The notes beneath the pieces are model-generated. The model did not search any database. It saw nothing but the letters and a program-made list of their open reading frames with translations, and was not told the DNA's origin. A stretch of DNA of 60,382 nucleotides from an uncultured Clostridia bacterium (GTDB lineage: Bacteria > Bacillota > Clostridia > Oscillospirales > Oscillospiraceae), in the NCBI GenBank assembly GCA_947644595.1, contig CANSAE010000010.1, forward strand, positions 1 to 60,382, read 5' to 3'. Shown here piece by piece: positions 56,471 to 60,382 of this stretch (its first letter is position 1; each line of letters starts with the position of its first letter). Position numbers and translations under genes: made by a program.

Positions 56471-57631
56471 TTATGCCCGTTTTGCAAGACCGTCATAGTA
56501 GTTTTGTACCCGGCTGGCGGTATCTTTCATCATCTGCTCCGTGGTATGTGCATAGACATTCAGTGTGAAACTGGCGGTTGCATGGCCCAGCATATCTTGA
56601 ACACTCTTAATATCGGCACCGCTGGCAATGGCTACGGTTGCCGCGGTGTGCCGGAGATCATGCACCCGTGCGTCTGGTCTGCCGATGCTGGCGGCGATTT
56701 TTTTGAATCGGCTGTAAAATGTCTGTCTACAATAGTGTTTCCCGGTTTCGTCCGTAAACACAAGATCATCGGGATTGCTCCATGCCCGCCCCGCTCTCAT
56801 TCTGTTTTCTAATTGCCTGACCCGCTCCGCCCGGAGATATTCAAACGCAATGGGCGGCGGTTCGATGGTACGGGGCTTCCCACTCTTTGTACTCCTGGAA
56901 ATGTAATAGCCCCCGCCCTTAACTCTTTCCTTTTGTAGCTGTTGCGAAATGGCTATCCGTCCCCGCCGGAAATCCACCTGACCCCATGACAAGCCCAGGC
57001 ATTCTCCTTCACGCAGACCAGCAAACAGGCACAGGGCATAAGCGTTCCGCATAGGCGAATCATCAATAGCCGCCAGGAAGCGGGGGATTTCTTCATCCGT
57101 GAGCGGGGTTATCTCGTGATGCTCCGCCTTTGGCAGTTCCGCCCCGTCGCAGGGGTTGGAGAGAATCAAGCCTTGTTTCAGCGCAACACCGAGCGCCTTA
57201 TGAAGAATTGCAGACATATTTTTAACCGTCTTGCCGCTCAATCCCGCATCCAGCATTTTGTTGTAAATCCCCTGCACATGGCTTCCCCGGACAGATTGTA
57301 GCGGCATAGCCCCAATAACAGGATTGATATACAAACGGATAGATGATTGATAGCTATGATAGGTTGAGGGTTTTACCTTATTGGCACAAAAGACGTTCAG
57401 CCATTCGTCCATCCATTCTGCTACGGTGATCCTGTTCGGGGCCTGATAGGTCCCGCTGTCCAGTTCCCGCAGAACAGTGGTCATCTTCTGCCGGACTTCC
57501 TTTTGCGTGTTCCCGTATAAGCTCCGGCGGATAGGCTTTCCCGTCCCGGGATTAGTGCCAACGGTTACACGGGCTTCCCACCGTCCGTCTGGGCGCTGTC
57601 TGATACTCCCGGCTGCGGATTTCTTTGCCAT
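56471..57631 (-). CDS. int: phage-type tyrosine integrase
   Basis: 386 residues from the ATG at 57631 (MAKKSAAGSI), GGGAG nine bases upstream. N-terminal arm-binding AP2-like domain (GSIRQRPDGRWEARVTVG), core-binding domain (TVAEWMDEWLNVF), then the catalytic domain with R207 (FAGLREGE), K249, H324 and R327 (HDLRHT), H350 (LGHAT) and Y360 (NVYAH). Presumably integrates the element into ssrA. Unlike the 12964-13803 recombinase it has an arm-binding domain. Confidence 0.95.
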   Translation of the reverse strand: MAKKSAAGSIRQRPDGRWEARVTVGTNPGTGKPIRRSLYGNTQKEVRQKMTTVLRELDSGTYQAPNRITVAEWMDEWLNVFCANKVKPSTYHSYQSSIRLYINPVIGAMPLQSVRGSHVQGIYNKMLDAGLSGKTVKNMSAILHKALGVALKQGLILSNPCDGAELPKAEHHEITPLTDEEIPRFLAAIDDSPMRNAYALCLFAGLREGECLGLSWGQVDFRRGRIAISQQLQKERVKGGGYYISRSTKSGKPRTIEPPPIAFEYLRAERVRQLENRMRAGRAWSNPDDLVFTDETGKHYCRQTFYSRFKKIAASIGRPDARVHDLRHTAATVAIASGADIKSVQDMLGHATASFTLNVYAHTTEQMMKDTASRVQNYYDGLAKRA

Positions 57632-58203
57632 AAAATAAAACTCCCTTCTTGCATCGGCCCGCGCCATGTGATACAATAAGGGCGCGGGAATCCTTGTTTG
57701 TCGACTGTTGGTTTTTCGCATTTGACCGCTTCGGTGTTTGCAGCGCCGGGGCGGTTTTTATTACTTTCCGGAATCATTTTGCACTGCAGCGGGCGTGGAT
57801 CACGCCGCCGGTGAATACGGAATGTTAAGAAATGTTGAGATTATAAAAAAACAAATCTTAGGTTTTATCAGGTTTTCCCGCTCTTTGGCTCTGTGCCGGA
57901 GGGCGGTTTTTTGTATGGGGTATCAGATGCGTACCCCTTAGCCGTTGTTTCGACGGGTAAGCCGTTAACCACTCCCCTAAAGCGGGGGACAGGTTGTCCA
58001 TCCCCTAAAGTGTCGTTTCGACGGGTTAGGCCCGTTCCTCGATGTGAGGAATGAGGGGGTCTCTATTTTGGCGACGCCCTGAAATCGCGTTTCACGATGG
58101 CAGGTTTCCAAAATGGGAATCTGAATCACGGTGAACGGTTTGTTCAGCGTTATTGACCTGACCCGGTGTTTCATCGGGAAAGGGGGTCACGTTTCGCTAC
58201 CCC
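57632..58203. other. gene-free region with short repeats next to the integrase
   Basis: No convincing gene in 572 bases. Repeated motifs cluster at 57940-58040: GTTTCGACGGGT twice (57950-57961 and 58014-58025), CCCCTAAAG twice (57974 and 58003), and further GTTTC words near 58089 and 58193. A GGGGGT...ACCCCC hairpin (58184-58205) ends the repressor gene. These could be integrase arm sites or another recognition region. Confidence 0.5.
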
Positions 58204-58872
58204 CTACGCTTCCATTTCGTGCAGGAAAGCCACAGCAAGGCCGATGACCCGTACCCGCTCTAATTCGTCGCCTGACAGCGTGAGCGGCGCTACGTCGGGA
58301 TTTTCTGCCAAGAGTGTTACAGTATTCCCGGAATGATAAAACCGCTTGAGCGTCGCTTCATCGCCTACCAGCACGGCGGCAATCTGCCCATTGCAGACTT
58401 CCGGCTGCTGGCGAATGAACACAATGTCCCCGCTGCGGATGTTCGCACCGATCATGCTGTCACCGCGGCACATCAATGCGAAGTCTGCCCGGATGTGGCC
58501 CGGCGCGTCGATATAGTCCGTGATATTTTCCTCTGCCAGTATGGGGGTGCCGCAGGCGATTGTACCGATGAGCGGGATTTTCTTCATGTGCAGCTCTGCT
58601 ATGGGGATGAGGTTCGAGGCGGGAAAGCTCTTATCTATTTGCTTTCCGTCATAGCTTCCCATAGGGACATCATATCCCATAAGCCACGGAATTGACACGT
58701 CCAGTATTTGGGCAAAATTATCAAGCCTGTTTTGCTTTGCACTGTAAGCGCCTTTTCTATATCCGCTTATCAGACCTTCAGACGCGCCGGAACGCTTAGA
58801 CAGTTCGGCGGCGGTCATATTGCGTGCTTGTAATGCTTCGTTCAAACGTTCTGCGAATGTAGCTTTTGGCAT
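58204..58872 (-). CDS. CI/LexA-like repressor with S24 autocleavage domain
   Basis: 222 residues from the ATG at 58872 (MPKATFAERL); a GTG three codons earlier is too close to AAAGGA. Helix-turn-helix at about 5-60 (MTAAELSKRSGASEGLISGY). The peptidase S24 half has a likely cleavage site at C107-G108 (TIACGTP), nucleophile S139 (GDSM) and general base K176 (ATLKRF). Expected to keep the element quiescent and to be cleaved in the RecA-dependent DNA damage response. Confidence 0.93.
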   Translation of the reverse strand: MPKATFAERLNEALQARNMTAAELSKRSGASEGLISGYRKGAYSAKQNRLDNFAQILDVSIPWLMGYDVPMGSYDGKQIDKSFPASNLIPIAELHMKKIPLIGTIACGTPILAEENITDYIDAPGHIRADFALMCRGDSMIGANIRSGDIVFIRQQPEVCNGQIAAVLVGDEATLKRFYHSGNTVTLLAENPDVAPLTLSGDELERVRVIGLAVAFLHEMEA

Positions 58873-58893
58873 GGTGTTCACATCCTTTTGGCA

Positions 58894-58922
58894 ATTATAA
58901 CACGGACTTTTAAAAACTTCAA
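58894..58922 (-). promoter_or_regulatory. repressor promoter
   Basis: On the minus strand TTGAAG (58922-58917), 17-base spacer, TATAAT (58899-58894). The spacer is overlapped by operator-like repeat 1. Confidence 0.8.
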
Positions 58923-58967
58923 TTAAAACTTCTAAAAATCTAAAGAAAATAATTGACTTCTAAAAGT
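58906..58967. promoter_or_regulatory. operator array of the genetic switch
   Basis: Three copies of a near-palindromic word: ACTTTTAAAAAC (58906-58917), ACTTCTAAAAAT (58928-58939) and ACTTCTAAAAGT (58956-58967). Copy 1 overlaps the repressor promoter and copy 3 the early promoter. A related site lies at 59226-59249. Confidence 0.65.
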
Positions 58968-58981
58968 AAAAGTCTTATAAT
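58953..58981 (+). promoter_or_regulatory. early (cro) promoter
   Basis: TTGACT (58953-58958), 17-base spacer, TATAAT (58976-58981). Operator copy 3 overlaps the -35. Confidence 0.85.
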
Positions 58982-59016
58982 TGCAAATGCTGATTGAAAA
59001 TTCTGGAGGTGAGGTT

Positions 59017-59268
59017 ATGCAGCGATATGATTATTCTGCCCTTTTGGGGAGAATGAGGGAACAAGGCGTTACGCAAGAGCATCTTGCAAAATCTGTTGGA
59101 ATTAGTCCGTCGTCTATGAATCTGAAATTGAACGGTAAAGCGTTGTTTCGTCAGACCGAAATCAACACAATCGTTGACGTTTTGGATGTTCCGAAAGACA
59201 AGATTGCAGATTATTTTTTTACCCCGAAACTTCTAAAAACAGAAGTTTCGCAGGAGGTGACGACATGA
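59017..59268 (+). CDS. Cro-like helix-turn-helix protein
   Basis: 83 residues from the ATG at 59017 (MQRYDYSALL), GGAGG seven bases upstream. Helix-turn-helix near 16-40 (TQEHLAKSVGISPSSMNLKL). Divergent from the repressor, first gene of the early transcript; the stop overlaps the next start (ATGA). A role as Cro or activator is inferred from place. Confidence 0.85.
   Translation: MQRYDYSALLGRMREQGVTQEHLAKSVGISPSSMNLKLNGKALFRQTEINTIVDVLDVPKDKIADYFFTPKLLKTEVSQEVTT
59226..59249. promoter_or_regulatory. distal operator-like dyad at the 3' end of the cro-like gene
   Basis: GAAACTTCT and AGAAGTTTC form a perfect 9-base dyad around AAAAAC and include the operator word ACTTCTAAAA. It lies within coding sequence about 270 bases from the main array. 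Confidence 0.5.
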
Positions 59269-59495
59269 ACGAAGAACGAACGGAATCACAGGACCCGCGC
59301 AAAGGGGCAATGCCTGAGAGAATGGCACTATCACCGCAGGAAGCGGCTGAGGTGCTGGGCGTGAGCCGTCCAACGGTCTATGAGCTGATGCACCGGGCAG
59401 ACTTTCCATCTTTCGCGGTGGGTTCCCGGCGGCTGATTCCCACGGAGGGGCTGCGGGAGTGGGTGAGAAACCAGACAAAGGGGGTCAGCGCATGA
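59265..59495 (+). CDS. excisionase-like helix-turn-helix protein
   Basis: 76 residues. MerR/Xis-type winged helix LSPQEAAEVLGVSRPTVYEL (near 22-41) and the wing SFAVGSRRLIPTEGLREWV, typical of the excisionase DNA-binding family. Coupled by ATGA overlaps to both neighbours. Could direct excision by the integrase or act as a regulator. Confidence 0.8.
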   Translation: MNEERTESQDPRKGAMPERMALSPQEAAEVLGVSRPTVYELMHRADFPSFAVGSRRLIPTEGLREWVRNQTKGVSA

Positions 59496-59857
59496 GTGGC
59501 ATAAAAAAGGCCCGCGCCGGGGGGAGGACCCCGGACACGGGACAAAGCACGGTATCTGCTGTACAGTGTACACCAGAACGGGTGCAGCGTCAAGGGCTAA
59601 TTGCGGACCTGCTGAGTGCCGGGGAGGGAAACGCGGTGCCGCTGTCCCATCTGGTCAGGCTTACCGGGTGGGACGAGCGGGAGGTCCGGCGGCAAATCGA
59701 GAACGAGCGGCGGCGGGGTATCCCGATCCTGTCCAAGCATGGGTATTATCTTCCGGCGGATGACGCGGAGCGGGCGGCGTTTGTCGCTTCCATGCGGGGC
59801 CGGGCGCGGGAGATCATGCGGACCGCGGATGCTGTAGAGCGGGAGGGCCGGGGATAA
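59492..59857 (+). CDS. small phage protein with winged-helix-like segment
   Basis: 121 residues from the ATG at 59492, overlapping the previous stop (ATGA). Residues about 35-85 (RQGLIADLLSAGEGNAVPLS; LTGWDEREVRRQIENERRRG; IPILSKHGYYLP) match the pattern of a small helix-turn-helix used in phage early regions. Charged C-terminal helix. The stop shares a base with the next start (TAATG). Function unknown. Confidence 0.75.
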   Translation: MSGIKKARAGGRTPDTGQSTVSAVQCTPERVQRQGLIADLLSAGEGNAVPLSHLVRLTGWDEREVRRQIENERRRGIPILSKHGYYLPADDAERAAFVASMRGRAREIMRTADAVEREGRG

Positions 59858-60382
59858 TGGCGGAACGGCGTTATTGGTGGCTGAAGCTGCAAGAAGATTT
59901 TTTTCGGCAAAAGGCCATGAAGAAGTTGCGGCGCATGGAAAACGGGACTACATACACCATCATCTACCTGAAGATGCAGCTTGCCAGTCTGCGCAACAAT
60001 GGCATATTGGTATTTGACCACGTGGAAGACAGCTTTGCAAATGAGGTGGCTTATGAGCTTGACGAAGCACCGGAGGATGTAGCGGCAACGATAGATTTTC
60101 TATTGCGGCATAAACTGTTGGTTTCGTTGTCGGAGGATGAAAGCTATTTGCCCGAAGCCGTTGAAAATAGCGGGTCTGAGGGTTCCTCCGCAAAGCGGGT
60201 GCGAGAGTTTAGAGAACGTCAAGCGTTACAATGTAACGATGATGCGTTACTTTGTCACGGAGAGAAGAGTAGAGACGAGACGTTACGAGAAGAGAAAGAG
60301 AAAGATAAGAGAAGAGAAGAGGGAGAGGGGGCGGACAAGCCGCCCACCCGCACCCGGTTTGTGCCGCCCACGGTTGAGGAAG
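59857..60382 (+). CDS. phage replisome organizer, N-terminal part (3' end outside window)
   Basis: At least 175 residues. The N-terminus MAERRYWWLKLQEDFF, then KAMKKLRRMENGTTYTIIYLKM and DHVEDSFANEVAYELDE, matches the replisome organizer N-terminal domain that starts replication of many Firmicute phages. Then follow a charged stretch (REEKEKDKRREEGEG) and a linker toward a missing C-terminal domain. Repeats at 60225-60258 within the gene may be the replication origin. Confidence 0.88.
   Translation, partial: MAERRYWWLKLQEDFFRQKAMKKLRRMENGTTYTIIYLKMQLASLRNNGILVFDHVEDSFANEVAYELDEAPEDVAATIDFLLRHKLLVSLSEDESYLPEAVENSGSEGSSAKRVREFRERQALQCNDDALLCHGEKSRDETLREEKEKDKRREEGEGADKPPTRTRFVPPTVEE
60225..60258. 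repeat. iteron-like repeats inside the replisome organizer gene
   Basis: GTTACAATGTAAC (60225-60237, perfect dyad) and GTTACTTTGTCAC (60246-60258, one mismatch) are spaced 21 bases apart, two helical turns. Another GTTAC follows near 60283. Phage origins often lie in the gene of their initiator. Confidence 0.5.

Larger units (their letters stand above)
56382..60382. mobile_element. left end of a prophage or integrative element integrated at ssrA
   Basis: The order integrase, CI/LexA-like repressor, Cro-like gene, excisionase-like gene, small helix-turn-helix gene, replisome organizer, with divergent promoters and operators, is the early region of a temperate phage or related element. It continues beyond the right edge, so structural or conjugation genes cannot be checked. 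Confidence 0.85.

Noticed and set aside
57977..58174. 65-codon minus-strand frame in the gene-free region near the integrase
   Set aside because: No ribosome binding site or domain, and it overlaps the short-repeat cluster.

Overview
The window is a chromosomal segment of a spore-forming, GC-rich member of the Clostridia, most likely an Oscillospiraceae-type gut bacterium. The evidence is low-GC-Firmicute gene order around mraZ-ftsZ, walRK and recO-era, a MurE with the DNPR motif of meso-diaminopimelate-adding ligases, the sporulation genes yqfC, yqfD and a ylbJ homologue, and strong AGGAGG ribosome binding sites with sigma-A-type promoters. No rRNA or tRNA gene was seen; one tmRNA gene is present.

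Layout. (1) 1-13803 is accessory surface DNA read leftward: a giant secreted protein of more than 3,870 residues (two glycine-rich modules followed by about 26 fibronectin III modules, running off the left edge), a four-unit zinc-ribbon protein, and a tyrosine recombinase. Between the last two lies a 217-bp segment bounded by perfect 27-bp inverted repeats and carrying outward promoter-like sequences. This looks like an invertible promoter switch operated by the adjacent recombinase, caught with its best promoter facing away from the zinc-ribbon and adhesin genes. (2) 14071-26713 is a leftward division and cell wall (dcw) operon, mraZ-rsmH-ftsL-ftsI-murE-mraY-ftsW-murG-murA-divIB-ftsZ, with no murF, murD, murC, murB or ftsA. 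(3) 27017-35167 holds housekeeping genes read leftward: a coiled-coil protein, coaD, rsmD, uvrC, ptsH, mutS2, recO, a tiny yqzL-like gene and era. (4) 35267-37698 is a divergent LysR regulator and sodium:alanine/glycine symporter pair. (5) 37734-42387 holds ybeY, a membrane protein, phoH, yqfD, yqfC (leftward) and a ylbJ homologue (rightward). (6) 42379-53931 is a long leftward series: NUDIX-walR-walK-yycH-yycI, then from an internal promoter a second murA, walJ, rlmH, a DUF2007-like gene, a phosphohexomutase, two half-size chromate transporters and an anchored protein. (7) 54115-56381 holds a MecA-like adaptor, smpB, a cyclophilin and ssrA (tmRNA), rightward. (8) From 56382 to the right edge is the left end of an integrated prophage or integrative element inserted at the 3' end of ssrA: integrase, CI/LexA-like repressor, Cro-like protein, excisionase-like protein, a small helix-turn-helix protein and the start of a replisome organizer.

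Two copies of a roughly 150-bp multi-hairpin repeat occur at 52565-52705 (between walR and walK, supplying the walR stop codon) and 55752-55910 (upstream of ssrA). Their stems are preserved although the sequences differ. The observations most worth testing are the putative invertible promoter with its giant adhesin, the hairpin repeat family, and the ssrA-integrated element with its operator array.
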